Origin: Coriaria nepalensis
Lineage: Eukaryota > Streptophyta > Magnoliopsida > Cucurbitales > Coriariaceae
Direction: 5' to 3'
DNA: 64,000 nucleotides
NCBI GenBank assembly: GCA_027186245.1
Contig: CP114490.1
Span: 2,929,001 to 2,993,000, forward strand
The translations under genes and the position numbers were made by a program. The notes under the pieces are model-generated. The model was not told where the DNA came from and made no database searches. It worked only from the letters and a program-made list of their open reading frames with translations. This document shows, in pieces, positions 35,589 to 46,773 of the stretch; position 1 is the first letter of the stretch; every line of letters starts with the position of its first letter.

Positions 35589-37493
35589 ATGGCTGATCAT
35601 TCCCTAGTCATAGCTGATGCATCTCTTACTTTAGCAGATCGCACACTAGTGGACCCATCTCTCACGATACCTGATCATACACCTGTTGATTGTTCTCTTA
35701 ATTTACCCGATCATACTCTTGTTGATAATAGTCTTATCATAGCTGATCACACCCTTGTGATCGGGCAAGAATTCCCGGATGTTGAAACATGTCGAAGAAC
35801 AATGAAAGACATAGCTATTGCCCTCCATTTCGATCTCCGGATTGTGAAATCAGATCGTAGCAGATTTATAGCCAAATGCTCGAAAGAAGGTTGTCCATGG
35901 CGGGTCCACGTTGCAAAATGTTCTGGCGTTCCAACCTTTACCATTAGGACCCTACATAGTGAACACACCTGTGAAGGAGTGAGAAATCTCCATCATCAAC
36001 AGGCTTCAGTTGGATGGGTTGCTAGATCAGTAGCATCTCGGGTCCGGGATAATCCCCAATACAAACCGAAAGAGATCTTGCAAGATATCCGGGATCAGCA
36101 TGGAGTTGCTGTTTCTTACATGCAAGCTTGGAGAGGGAAAGAACGGAGCATGGCTGCTCTTCATGGAACTTTCGAAGAAGGGTATCATTTTCTTCCAGCG
36201 TATTGTGAGCAAGTTAGGAAAACAAACCCGGGTAGTATTGCCTCTGTTTTTGCCACCGGCCAAGAGAATTGCTTCCAAAGATTATTTATTTCTTACCGGG
36301 CTTCAATATATGGGTTTATAAATGCATGTAGGCCACTTATAGAACTTGACAGAGCACATCTTAAAGGGAAATACTTGGGGTCAGTGCTTTGTGCTGCTGC
36401 TGTTGATGCAGATGATGCATTGTTCCCTCTTGCTATTGCAATTGTTGATGTGGAATGTGATGAAAATTGGATGTGGTTTATGTCAGAACTACGGAAGCTT
36501 CTTGGAGTAAATACTGATAACATGCCTAGACTCACAGTCCTATCAGAAAGGCAGAGAGGTATTGTAGAGGCAGTGGACACTCACTTTCCTAGTGCTTTTC
36601 ATGGCTTTTGCCTTCGTTATGTCAGTGAAAATTTCCGGGAGACTTTCAAAAACACGAAGTTGGTGAATATTTTTTGGAATGCTGTTTATGCCCTCACCGC
36701 TGCGGAATTTGAAAGCAAGATTTCTGAGATGGTGGAGATATCCCAAGAAGTGATACCGTGGTTTCAACACTTCCCTCCCCAAATGTGGGCCGTAGCATAT
36801 TTCGAGGGAGTTCGATATGGTCATTTCACACTAGGTGTCACGGAGTTGTTATACAATTGGGCCCTAGAGTGCCACGAGCTCCCTATCGTTCAGATGATGG
36901 AATATATCCGGACCCAAATGGCATCTTGCTTCAACAACCGCCGGGAATTGGGCCTCAGATGGGCCTCAATTCTTGTTCCATCCGCCGAAAAACGGATCTC
37001 GGAAGCCATATCAGACGCTCGTTGCTACCAAGTGTTACGAGCAAATGAGGTTGAGTTCGAGATTGTCTCGACAGAACGGACAAACATTGTTGATATCCAG
37101 ACTCGAGTCTGTTCTTGTCGAAGATGGCAATTATATGGTTTGCCTTGTGCTCATGCTGCAGCTGCTCTAATCTCTTGTGGTCAAAACGTTCAACTATTTT
37201 CCGAGCGTTGTTTTACTGTAGCGAGTTATAGAGAAAATTATTCTCAACCTATTTATCCTATTCCCGATAAGAGCCTATGGAAGGAAATGGGAGAGGGAGG
37301 AGGAGGAGGAGCAGAGGGTGGAGGGGTGAAGGTTGATATCATTATAAGGCCCCCAAAAACAAGGCGGCCGCCTGGGAGGCCGAAGAAGAAGGTTCTTAGG
37401 GTGGAGAATTTGAAGCGGCCCAAGCGGGTTATACAATGCGGTCGTTGTCATATGTTGGGCCATTCTCAAAAGAAATGCACAATGCCCAATTGA
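35589..37493 (+). CDS. Domesticated Mutator-like transposase, MUSTANG family
   Basis: Single-exon CDS of 634 residues. Order: four 12-residue tandem repeats (SLTLADRTLVDP type, residues 12-59); a zinc-binding DNA-binding domain (Cys97, Cys102, His126 region); the MULE transposase core with Asp254 in ELDRAHLKGKYLG; a SWIM zinc finger (CSCRRWQLYGLPCAHA, about 505-520); a Pro/Arg AT-hook-like stretch (RRPPGRPKKK); and a C-terminal zinc knuckle CGRCHMLGHSQKKC. Where active MULEs have the second catalytic Asp (SDRQ), this protein has Glu320 (SERQ). No terminal inverted repeats flank the gene, and it has ordinary leader introns, so it is a host gene. MUSTANG genes act in plant growth and reproduction, presumably as nuclear DNA-binding regulators. 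Confidence 0.88.
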   Translation: MADHSLVIADASLTLADRTLVDPSLTIPDHTPVDCSLNLPDHTLVDNSLIIADHTLVIGQEFPDVETCRRTMKDIAIALHFDLRIVKSDRSRFIAKCSKEGCPWRVHVAKCSGVPTFTIRTLHSEHTCEGVRNLHHQQASVGWVARSVASRVRDNPQYKPKEILQDIRDQHGVAVSYMQAWRGKERSMAALHGTFEEGYHFLPAYCEQVRKTNPGSIASVFATGQENCFQRLFISYRASIYGFINACRPLIELDRAHLKGKYLGSVLCAAAVDADDALFPLAIAIVDVECDENWMWFMSELRKLLGVNTDNMPRLTVLSERQRGIVEAVDTHFPSAFHGFCLRYVSENFRETFKNTKLVNIFWNAVYALTAAEFESKISEMVEISQEVIPWFQHFPPQMWAVAYFEGVRYGHFTLGVTELLYNWALECHELPIVQMMEYIRTQMASCFNNRRELGLRWASILVPSAEKRISEAISDARCYQVLRANEVEFEIVSTERTNIVDIQTRVCSCRRWQLYGLPCAHAAAALISCGQNVQLFSERCFTVASYRENYSQPIYPIPDKSLWKEMGEGGGGGAEGGGVKVDIIIRPPKTRRPPGRPKKKVLRVENLKRPKRVIQCGRCHMLGHSQKKCTMPN

Positions 37494-37986
37494 GCTGGTA
37501 ATGGAATTGCCTGGTAAATATCTTCTTCTTTTCTTTAACCTCCTTGTTTTTTAATTAGCTGTTACGAAATGCAGTAGAATGAAATATGGTTGTATTTGTA
37601 GTCTGATCAATGAATGTTCGTTACTTAGCAGCGAGAATAAAGATTCGGTTCTTTTTCGGGTATTAGTTATGTCTTCATCTTGGCCTTTGTGGTGGTTGGA
37701 TTCTTTTTACAAGTACCTGAGATTCATTATGCTCCTATTTATGTAAAGTGTAGAAATCTAATTCAGGATTAGCATAGTGTTGAGATATGCTATGATTGAT
37801 GCATTCAATTTCATTGTTTGAGTATCACTTTTGATCACAAGTTGATCTCTACGCTGATCCTTTTCTTCTTTACTTAAGATTAAAGTATGCATATTATTAA
37901 TCAAATCTGAGTGGAGAAAATTAGCAATCTTAAAATAAAATAAAATAAAATAAAAAGATTTAATTTAAAAAATCAATCACTTGATC
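37494..37986. other. 3' flank and short intergenic stretch
   Basis: Likely 3' untranslated region of the MUSTANG-type gene. An (AAAAT)n run lies at 37932-37957. Confidence 0.5.
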
Positions 37987-39000
37987 TCACATCCATTGAT
38001 TTGAAACTACTTTTTGAGGAAACAGTTCTCTCTGTCCACCGTACCCTTCTGACCGTATTGTCCGGATTTGGATCCTCTTCTTCTTTAGAAGATCCGCAAC
38101 ACTTTCCTGTCGTTCATGATCACTTGATTCACAATCTTTCGTATCCCTTTGATCTTCTTCATCAACATCTGCACTATAACTATCCCAATACTTGCTCGCC
38201 TCATTTCCATCCAGTCTCTCTTGGTCCACATTATAACAAGAGCATTGGGATTGAGTTTGGTGAAGATGGTCCCGATCATGGGGAGGTGATCGTGAAGTAA
38301 CGACATTGTTAGGTGACGTGGCGAGAAAACTTAGAGCTGTTACGACGTTGCGACGAAATGCTGCTCCGTCTTGCAAGCACATGGCTGCTATGGCCACTGC
38401 TTGATTTAGGTCTTTTTTCGGGAATTCTTTGTTCAGATGTGGATCTGCTAAGTCCGAAAACTTCCGTGGGTACTTGAAAAAGGGTTGTGCCTGCAAAAAA
38501 TAATGTTGCAACATATCAGACGGTGTAACAAGTCAATCAGATCAACATAGCACAATCGATATATGGTCAGTTAGAAACGACAGTAAATTAATATTTACCC
38601 AAGTAATTAGGTTTTGTTCATCCGTGGGACGGATAGTACTAACATCTTTTCTTCCTGTAATCAACTCAAGCATAAGAACTCCAAAACAATAAGCATCGGA
38701 CTTTGCAGTGAGAATTCCGGTCCTCGAATACTCGGGAGCACAGTGATCATAAGTACCGACTACCCTAGATGTCCCGTGCATCATATTCTTATCATTATCA
38801 TCTTCCATATTAATGAGTCCGTAATCCGCATCAAGATTAGCATTAAACTCTTCGTCTAATAAAATGTTCGGAGGGTTTCAAGATTAGTATATGATAGGTG
38901 GATTCACCTTATCATGCAAGTACTCCAATCCTCTTGCAACACCTGAGGTTATCTTGATACGAGTGAACCAATCTAATGGCGTTTTGTCCTCTCCAATATC
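37987..39000 (-). pseudogene. RLCK VII (PBL-like) protein kinase, 5'-truncated and broken
   Basis: On the minus strand three exon-like pieces run in order: about 39000-38885 ([24 protein letters not shown]...NPPIIY), about 38870-38599 (NILLDEEFNANLDADYGLIN through TSRVVGTYDHCAPEYSRTG to DEQNLITW) and 38490-37987 (AQPFFKYPRKFSDLADPHLN and a long acidic tail). The N-lobe with the ATP-binding loop is missing. The catalytic loop is destroyed: after IIY the bases read TAA, and the frame shifts where YRDLKPSN should be. DFG has become ADYG, and about three residues are missing after AAFR. Intact relatives are plasma-membrane cytoplasmic kinases in immune signalling. Upstream sequence is only AT-rich DNA. 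Confidence 0.78.
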
Positions 39001-39100
39001 TGAACAATAATGTAGACTCTTCCGATTATGTGAACAATTCCTAATTAGACATGTCTCAAAAAAGGAGGACATGATTATGTAATAACGAGAATTCAAACTC

Positions 39101-39800
39101 ACATTTAAAAATCTTAATAGAAACTATAAAGTAATTTAAAAACTCATCGTACCAAATAGATACCTATGTATCTCTCTAAGTACTATCTAGTGGTGTTAAC
39201 CACAAAAGTGGGTAAACATAGTTATAAATAAAGCCAACGCAATATAGGTAGACAAGCATTATGGCCAAAAAAAAAAAAAAAAACACATGCAAACCTCTAC
39301 TTCTCTACTTATATTAAAAAATAGAGAATCTCTCAATTTCTTAGGGCTTGGGCCCCATTCCAAAAGAAGAAGATTCAAGAAGATGGATGGTCCCCTCCCT
39401 TTTAACTTAATTTCTCAATATTTATTAATTTTTTATAACATTTAAGGAAAAATGATTTAAAAAAAACAAAATATTCAACCTCCATTATTTATTTTTTGAA
39501 ATATATTTTAAAGTAAATTCGGAATTAAATTTAATCCATTAATTAAAATATAAATTATTATTTAAAATATAAAATATAATATACTAAAATTAATAGAGTA
39601 ATTTTAATTTAAAAATCACTCAAAAATTATATATATATATATATATATATCCTTTTATCACTTTATAATCTTTTGTCAAAGTCTGTGGTTGTTTTTATTT
39701 ATTTTTATTTTTATTTTTATTTTTATTTAAGGCGATAAATAGTAGAATAGAGACTTAACCGCTAAGTCTTTCTCGTCAACTCCTCTCTCTCCAAACGATG
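39101..39800. other. AT-rich intergenic stretch with simple repeats
   Basis: No gene. (TA)n at about 39630-39652 and (TTTTA)n at about 39692-39730. Confidence 0.6.
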
Positions 39801-39806
39801 AATGTC

Positions 39807-39814
39807 TATAAATA
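39807..39814 (+). promoter_or_regulatory. TATA box of the F-box gene
   Basis: TATAAATA, a perfect plant TATA box, 129 bp upstream of the ATG. Confidence 0.7.
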
Positions 39815-39935
39815 GCGAGGGATAGAGGAAAACGAATCACATTCGATAAGATTTGATCAGTTCAAACCGACTAAGCCTGCATTCGGTCATTATCATCACT
39901 CTGAGGAAGAAGTCAGAAGAATAGCACAGAGGAAA

Positions 39936-41065
39936 ATGGAAACTGATATGAGGAATGAAAGCGGCGGAGAGATGGATTTCTCGGTGTTGCCTGAAGGATG
40001 CGTAGCGAACATACTCTCATTCACCACTCCGAAAGATGTTTGCAAGCTCTCTCTGGTTTCTTCAACTTTCAGATCCGCCTCTGAATCCGATGCCGTTTGG
40101 GAATCCTTCATCCCTTCGGATTGTCTCTCTCATTTCTCTTCTAATTCGTCAATGCTTACTATGAAGGATATCTACTTTGGCCTCTGCGATTCTCCTATCC
40201 TCTTCGACGGTGGCGATAAGGTAATTCCACCTCTACCTCCATTGACGATCTCCTCAATCGTTTCTTTTTCCCCTTTTTTTTTTTTCTGAGTTTTTTGTTT
40301 ACCAGAGCCTTTCTCTGGACAAAGCGAGTGGGAAGAAATGTTATATGATCTCTGCTAGGGATCTATCGATTGTATGGGGCAGTAATCCAAGGTATTGGCG
40401 ATGGATTTCACCTCACGGAGCCAGGTTTCTCTCTCTAGATCTCTCACGTTCTCTCTCTTTCTCTCTCCCTCTCTACCTATTTATATTTTCCCTGTATTAG
40501 ATATCAACCCCATCAAATTTACAGGTTCGCGGAGGTGGCGGAGCTAATTGGAGTGTGCTGGCTAGAAGTCAGAGGGAAAATCAGTACGTCGATCCTATCG
40601 CCGGCGACGTATTACGCAGTTTACCTAGTCTTCAAGCGAACTACAGCTATCTACGGATTCGAGGACCAGCCATTAGAGGTTGCGGTGGGGCTAGCCGGAA
40701 CAGAGGGTCGCAAGCGTACGATCTATTTGGATCCGAGAGAGGGGTGGGGCCAAGCGGCATCGTATCAGATAGTGCCATGCAGAAGTTTCTTGCTGTCTAA
40801 CCAAAATCCAGGCGAGATTTGGGAGTGTCCGGCTCCAGCGGCGGGAAATAGAGAAAACAACAACGAGAATCAGGCTCATGCGGCTTCCGCCGCTGACTCG
40901 TCCTCCCTGAAGCGGCGGAGAGATGGGTGGTTGGAGGTGGAGTTAGGGGAGTTCTTAAACCAAGGGATTCATGAAGAGGAGTTGGAGATTAGTGTTTTGG
41001 AAATAAAAGGTGGGAACTGGAAAGGTGGTCTTATCATTCAAGGGATTGATATCAGGCCTAAATAA
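39936..41065 (+). CDS. F-box protein with phloem-protein-2 lectin domain (PP2-B type)
   Basis: Three exons, 39936-40220, 40306-40424 and 40525-41065, give 314 residues. Residues about 12-55 are the F-box (FSVLPEGCVANILSFTTPKDVCKLSLVSS in part), which binds SKP1 in an SCF ubiquitin ligase. From about residue 100 comes the PP2/Nictaba-like lectin domain (KKCYMISARDLSIVW, WLEVRGKI, YYAVYLVFK), with the family's ELGEF and LEIKGGNWKGGLIIQGIDIRPK end. PP2-B proteins are thought to send glycosylated or stress-related targets to the proteasome. GT-AG sites and frames are clean. It converges with violaxanthin de-epoxidase, whose stop is 0.7 kb away on the other strand. Confidence 0.92.
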
Positions 41066-41392
41066 AGGGGTCGATTTTTAATTATAAGTGAAAATTACAA
41101 CCTTTTACTTTTTTGTACTTTGCTCTCTCTCTGTCTTTTCTTTTTTATTTTTTCTTTTTTTTCCCCCCAATTAATTGATTAAAATCAAGTTATAAGCCAA
41201 AACTTGTTTAATTGGTTGTTTGCTATCTATAGTGGATTTACTGAACACTTGTTCTAAGCGTTTGAAGATTTGAACTTGTTGACATCCATGATTTGGAATG
41301 AAAACTGGTGCCAAAAAGAGAAGAAAAAAGAAGTAAGTGGGCCAAAATGGAAAAAAGAAACAAATAGATGGGCGAAGTGAAAAATAATGATA

Positions 41393-41395
<3 letters not shown>

Positions 41396-41425
<30 letters not shown>
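41396..41425. repeat. (TA)n microsatellite between convergent genes
   Basis: TA dinucleotide run in the 3' region between the F-box and VDE genes. The rest of 41066-41763 holds no gene. Confidence 0.88.
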
Positions 41426-41427
<2 letters not shown>

Positions 41428-41763
41428 CTTGAGATACTAATCTACCCTCAGAACTTACAAAAATTACCTTACAACGTTCCTTATAAAAACTTTACATTTT
41501 TTTCTTCTTTATTTCAACTTTCCTACCCTTTCGAAAGATGCTCCACCGCACTAGAGCCTATCTCTTACTAAGATCGCACATAAACATTGGTTCCTGAGAT
41601 AAGGAATGATTTGTCCGTAAATAAATTTGGTAAACATCTTTGTAACAATCATACTATATTCATTATAAACAAATGAGAAGATTAGACTTCATAACGGATG
41701 TAAGAGACAATTTCACATAGTGTAGTAATCTCTATTGAGTAGTAATCGCTATTGAGGCCAAAT

Positions 41764-44494
41764 CTATCTCAATTTTCTAAGAGCAGGTGCTTTACCAAAC
41801 AGATTTTCTAACTCAGTAGCTTCCATTTTGAGCTGATCCAAAATTTCCTTCTCTTCTTTAGACAGTTCTCTTAAGAAATTCTCCTCGTCTCTCGTAAGCT
41901 CTTGAAACCCTTCGGCCAATCTCTCAAACAGAGTCCTCTCTGTCTTCCCTACCTTCTCAACCTCTTCTTCTATCTCTTCAACTTCCCTAATGATTGTCTT
42001 CTCTCCTTCCTCCAATGTCTTCTCCAACCTCTCTACGATGGGTGGTTCGGGCCCACATGTATTGTCGGTTTTGATGAATGTACTGAAGTCTCTCCCTATG
42101 CTCTTTGCTGCTTTTTCGAGATCTGGGATGATGCTTTCGGGCAAGACCGCACTTCTCGTGTACACTACGGCACCACCATAACCATCCCATGCATCATTCC
42201 TGCCTCTATAGTACACGAAAATGTAGTCGTCCGGTTTGTTCTCCACCTTGCTTGACAATATATACCTAAAAAGGTAAGCCTTTATTTGTTAGAGTAGGAC
42301 AATTGAGGCCGATTCATCGAAAAGGTGAATGATAAAAAAAAGAAGCTAAAATTACTACTTTCTCCCTATATTTTGTATCATTGTTCATTTTCGTCCTTAT
42401 ACTTTTCTTTGGTTCATTGACATCCTTCAAATATTCGAAGTCCATTTTAGTCCCAAGCCACGATTCCGCTAGTTTTATGAACATATAAGTTGATGTGGCG
42501 GCCATCTGACATTATTCCTTCCATGGATGGTTACATGGCATGGTAGTAGATGTTACACTATCCTTCCACATATACAGTGGATGCCACATAGCCACAATGA
42601 CATCATAATTTGCTAACCAAACTAATAAAAGTTGCCAGGTACAAACAAACCATTTGAGACTTTTTAAGGACTAAATTGAACCAAAATAAAGAATAGGGAT
42701 GAAAATGAACAATAGTGTAAACTGTACAGTATAAGTATTAAAGTTTACCAGATAAAAATTATAGTTTACCTAAGGAAGAAAAAAAAAAAGAAGAAAACGA
42801 TTACTAGATTGAATTAGAGAAATGTACCAGTCATCTTGATAGTGAAGATACTCATTATCGTGATTGTAAAGTATTCCGGGTTGGGCTGGATCCTGTACGA
42901 ATCTTTGCACAGCAGATCTAGTAAAAAAACCACTATCCGGAGTTTTTATTCTCCATGTTATATTCCCGATTAGTTTATCACCCTCCATGTGAAACTCGTG
43001 CAATTGACAATCAAATGCGTCAAATGTCGGATTCAGCCCCCTAGTAATATACCATTTCCCAATAAAATCCGCAATGTTAAAGCTTTTAACAAGAACAGCC
43101 GGATCTGGGGCCGGAAATTCACCCAGATCAGATTTCTTAGGCACACATTTCTTTCGAGATACGGCACATTCGTTGAATTCATCCACCACGCTGTTTTCGA
43201 ACAAGTCCCCACATTTAATCTGTAAAATTGAAGGGAAAAAAAAAAAGAGATGGGATTATCTACTTCTTACCATATACATAAGTACCCATCAAGCAGAGAG
43301 AAAAAGAGTATATGCTGACCTGGCATTCGGTTTCATCAGGTCGATTATTGCATGTTTGGAGACAGGCAACGTTAGCGGCACAGAGTGGATTTGCAATACA
43401 TTTAGCAAGTTCTATCCTGGTATATAGATGAAAGTTCCATTGGAAAAATAAGAAACCAATAAAAAGAGAAAAGATAAAATTTGTATTATCATTGGCCAAT
43501 TATATGAAACCGAAAAAGGTACGAATCTGATTTTTTACCGGCATTCCTTGAGCAAACAAGTACAAGTTTTGAGGGCATCCACACCTTGGGCGGAAGGAAT
43601 CACCATGAAAGTGCAAGCCAATATTGCTACTACTTTGATCAAGTGCAACTGGCTCCATTCTATCAGAAAGTCAAAAAATTCCTTCGCCTGAAAAGGAGAT
43701 AAATTTACGACTCAAAATGACAAAGTTAGTAAGAAAAATTAAGACTCGATAGTATCATGTAATTATGTGATATAAAACCGTGTACCTGAGGTTTACTTGT
43801 ACTAGTGCAATTTGAAGGTGTCTTCTGTGATTGATAAGAGATGAGAATTGAAGATTTGGACCTTGAAACACTAGAATTTGTACAAGATCTGATAAATCGG
43901 ATGTATCTCGACTTTTTACTATCGGAACAAATTTTCACGACAACTAGATTACGGCAATGAACTACCTTTCTCCTGTAAGAAAAAACATGGAAGCATTTGT
44001 AAGACCTGGAATGTTACGACTTGCCTGAGAAACTAAGAGCTAGGTATTTAGCGGTTTGTTTCCTCAAGTTAAGGCCAAAACGTAAATGGTGTTAATTAAG
44101 AGATGGATTTTTACTAAAACTACGTCCTCAACACAAATTAGACAAAACATTAAATGGGTCAGAAATACTAATAATAATAAATAAATAAAATACTCATCAA
44201 CTTTCAGGTTCCCCTGCAAAAAATTACGGGCTCGCAAATGCCCAAAAAACCTTGTATACATTGTTTAGGGAAATACCCATATACCAATAGCATACCCCAG
44301 TTGCAATCACAAACCAATATCGTTAAATTCAATGGGGGGCAAACAGATGTAATCAATGCTGCAAAAAGAGATTTTGATAAAAAGAGAGGAAAAAAAAAAC
44401 ATATACCAAAATTGGGCATACAAGACCTTGTGGATGTGGAGGCAGGAAAGGAGGCGGATGAAGTGGGGGTGGAGCAGAACCATATGCTTTTCAT
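41764..44494 (-). CDS. VDE: Violaxanthin de-epoxidase, chloroplast
   Basis: Six exons on the minus strand: 44427-44494 (tentative first), 43786-43972, 43539-43687, 43320-43416, 42828-43219, 41764-42265; together 464 residues. After a Ser-rich transit region and a hydrophobic thylakoid-transfer stretch comes the Cys-rich domain ([21 protein letters not shown], split over exons). The lipocalin barrel follows ([47 protein letters not shown]), then the Glu-rich C-terminal helix ([16 protein letters not shown]). The enzyme works in the thylakoid lumen at low pH, using ascorbate to turn violaxanthin into zeaxanthin for heat dissipation of excess light. Later exons are certain; the first exon is chosen because its AG end restores frame. 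Intron 5 holds a MITE, and a long-TIR element lies upstream. Confidence 0.93.
42345..42745. mobile_element. MITE inside VDE intron 5
   Basis: The ends are inverted copies of each other over about 80 bp. The left word TTGTTCATTTTCGTCC and following bases match the reverse complement of GGATGAAAATGAACAA on the right (42697-42712). No coding. This is a common dispersed plant repeat type; borders are approximate. Confidence 0.65.
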
Positions 44495-44789
44495 TGCAAA
44501 AGCTCTCTACTCAATCGGTTGTCATACAAACCAAACAGCTGCCGGAGAAAAGAAGAAGAGGGAAAGAGAAGAGAGAGGATAAAAAACCCATTTGGGTGCT
44601 CAAAAATTGGGGGGTTTTGGACAAAAATGAAGCGACCCTATTTTAGATAAGACTGTGATACTGTGTGGAAAAGATGCATGTAACGTATACTTCCAACTTT
44701 GACGGAAGATTTGAGTGCCGGTCTTGTTTTATACCTATTTGTGCCGGTGTTTCAATTGTGACCCTTCGTTCTCAATCCAAGGTTAGGGC

Positions 44790-45630
44790 AGGAGTCACGT
44801 TAAATTGAAGAAGACTGGCTAAATGAAGAGCGGATGTGATTTTGAATACGGCTAAAACGAGCCGATCTGTATGGCAAGACGAGTCGAGTTCTCCTAATTC
44901 TTTTTTATGGACTTACCCATTCTTTTCATCTTCTTCTTTACGATTTTCTTTCCTCTATCTTCATGATTTCCTTTTGACACAATTTAAATGTCTATTTGCT
45001 TCATCTTCTTCTTCAAGGTTTCCTTTGATCGTTCACGATTTCCTTTTCATATCATAATTAATTTATTGTTGTTTAAGAATTTGAGATCGATATGCATTAA
45101 GTAGAAACTCACTGTGTCGAATAAGAAAATCACTTCGTCGAAACCCATTGATTTTCATTTTACTAAATCAATCTCATCAAATTTTAAGTTAGGAGTGCTT
45201 AAAAAAATATATTTATAAATCGTAAGTAATTTATCCTCTCTTTCCTTTTACACAATTTCATAAATCCTTACATTCTAATTCCTAACTCGAAAAATTATGC
45301 CCTAAACATTTATATCCTAAATCAGACACAAGAACCTAATACAAAGATACATAATTTGCATCAATGTTGGGAACCCAGGAACCATAAACATAATCTCATC
45401 AATTTTCATCTCCTCCATGAGGAATTCGAGTTACGAGGTAGCAAAGGAAATCGTGAAGATGGAGGAAGGTGAAAAAGGAAAATGGAGATGGAAGAACCAC
45501 GCCTAAGCTTGTGAAAAAATTCAAGAGAACTCAGCTTATCTGCTACGTAGATCGGCTCGTTTTAGCCGTATTCAAAATCGTATCGGCTCCTTCATTTAGC
45601 CGGTCTTCTTCTTCAAATTTGATGTGGCTC
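44790..45630. mobile_element. Long terminal-inverted-repeat element upstream of VDE
   Basis: A perfect 31-bp inverted repeat (44838-44868 and 45549-45579) is the core of terminal repeats that match imperfectly over about 100 bp each side. The inner about 650 bp is AT-rich, with no transposase. It fits a non-autonomous Mutator-like or foldback element. Exact ends and target duplication could not be fixed. It starts about 300 bp in front of the VDE start codon. Confidence 0.72.
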
Positions 45631-45961
45631 TCTCCAACTTTATCAATTCTCACGCTTTGACTTTTAGTTGACTTTCACTGCAGCTGCTGCAGCATCTTAT
45701 TTCCTTCTTGTTAGTTGTTAGTAATATGTCGTTAGCCATTTAAGGGCTAAAATTACACATAATTGATACTACTACCTCAAGGCCCATAGCATGACATTCA
45801 TGTTGGGCTTTTTGGAAAAAACCTCTTACCAATGTGGGCTTGACATTTGCCATGGTTCGCTCCTTTGACATATGTTGTCAACGTCCGTACAATCAGAATC
45901 GTGCCACTTTAATTAATCAACGAATCTTAAACTGCTTTCAGACCAAATTTGCCATGCTCAT

Positions 45962-46104
45962 ACGTCATTTAACAAAAATTTAATCCACGTAGAAAGAAGC
46001 TGATCCAGCTGGAAGCCGTGACAACTCCATTAATGCATGATATTGATGCATGCAAACACTACAGAACTTGCTCTAGGCCCACGTCAAAAGAACAGATCCC
46101 ACGT
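45962..46104 (+). promoter_or_regulatory. Cluster of ACGT-core elements upstream of SWEET
   Basis: Four ACGT cores (near 45962, 45986, 46081 and 46101; contexts TACGTCA, CCACGTAG, CCCACGTCAA, CCCACGTCAT) within 140 bp. Such clusters are typical of bZIP/ABA-response regions. They lie 0.7-0.8 kb before the SWEET start codon. Function is inferred. Confidence 0.35.
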
Positions 46105-46639
46105 CATCAACTCGGTGCTTATGTGACATTACCATAAAGTTTCCATGATAACTAGCAATCACATCTTACTAAGAATGGGTTGCTGTTGGAAGTTGTAAAA
46201 CATATAACCTAATCATAGAGAGCCTAATCAGAAGACATAATATGATGATCAAGTTGTGCTTAATGAAGTTAGGCACATTAGACATCATCACTTACCCAAT
46301 AACTTAGGCTAAAGATACATCTCTAACATCTCTTTTCGTGCACGAGAGTACTACATCTCCCGCTACCAAAAAAAAAAGGTCTAAAAGCAAACAACAGCTA
46401 TAATGACTCATAACTGTAATAACAGAAGTTAATTAGTATATCATAAAGTTCACGAAAAGAAGAACCATATTCCTTAATCTCAATTATAACCCATAAACAT
46501 GTCCTAAATTAATTAGGAATGTTAGGTTTAATGTGTCTAATGCGTACGTACTCCCTTTAGTTCAAATTCAATTATAACCATGTACTGCATATATGGTCAT
46601 TTATCGAAGAAATAAATTGCCTAACTGTTTTACGTTGCT

Positions 46640-46647
46640 TATATAAA
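46640..46647 (+). promoter_or_regulatory. TATA box of the SWEET gene
   Basis: TATATAAA about 130 bp upstream of the ATG. A paired inverted W-box, TTGACCAGTCAA, lies at 46736-46747 in the presumed leader. Confidence 0.55.
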
Positions 46648-46773
46648 CACCAAATTATTGTTGACTTTATAAAAACAAAAACAAAAACAATAAGATTGGG
46701 CATTGGGAAGAGCTTCTGATCTGAACTTAGAGCCGTTGACCAGTCAAAGATTTAACAAGCCGCTATAGTAACA

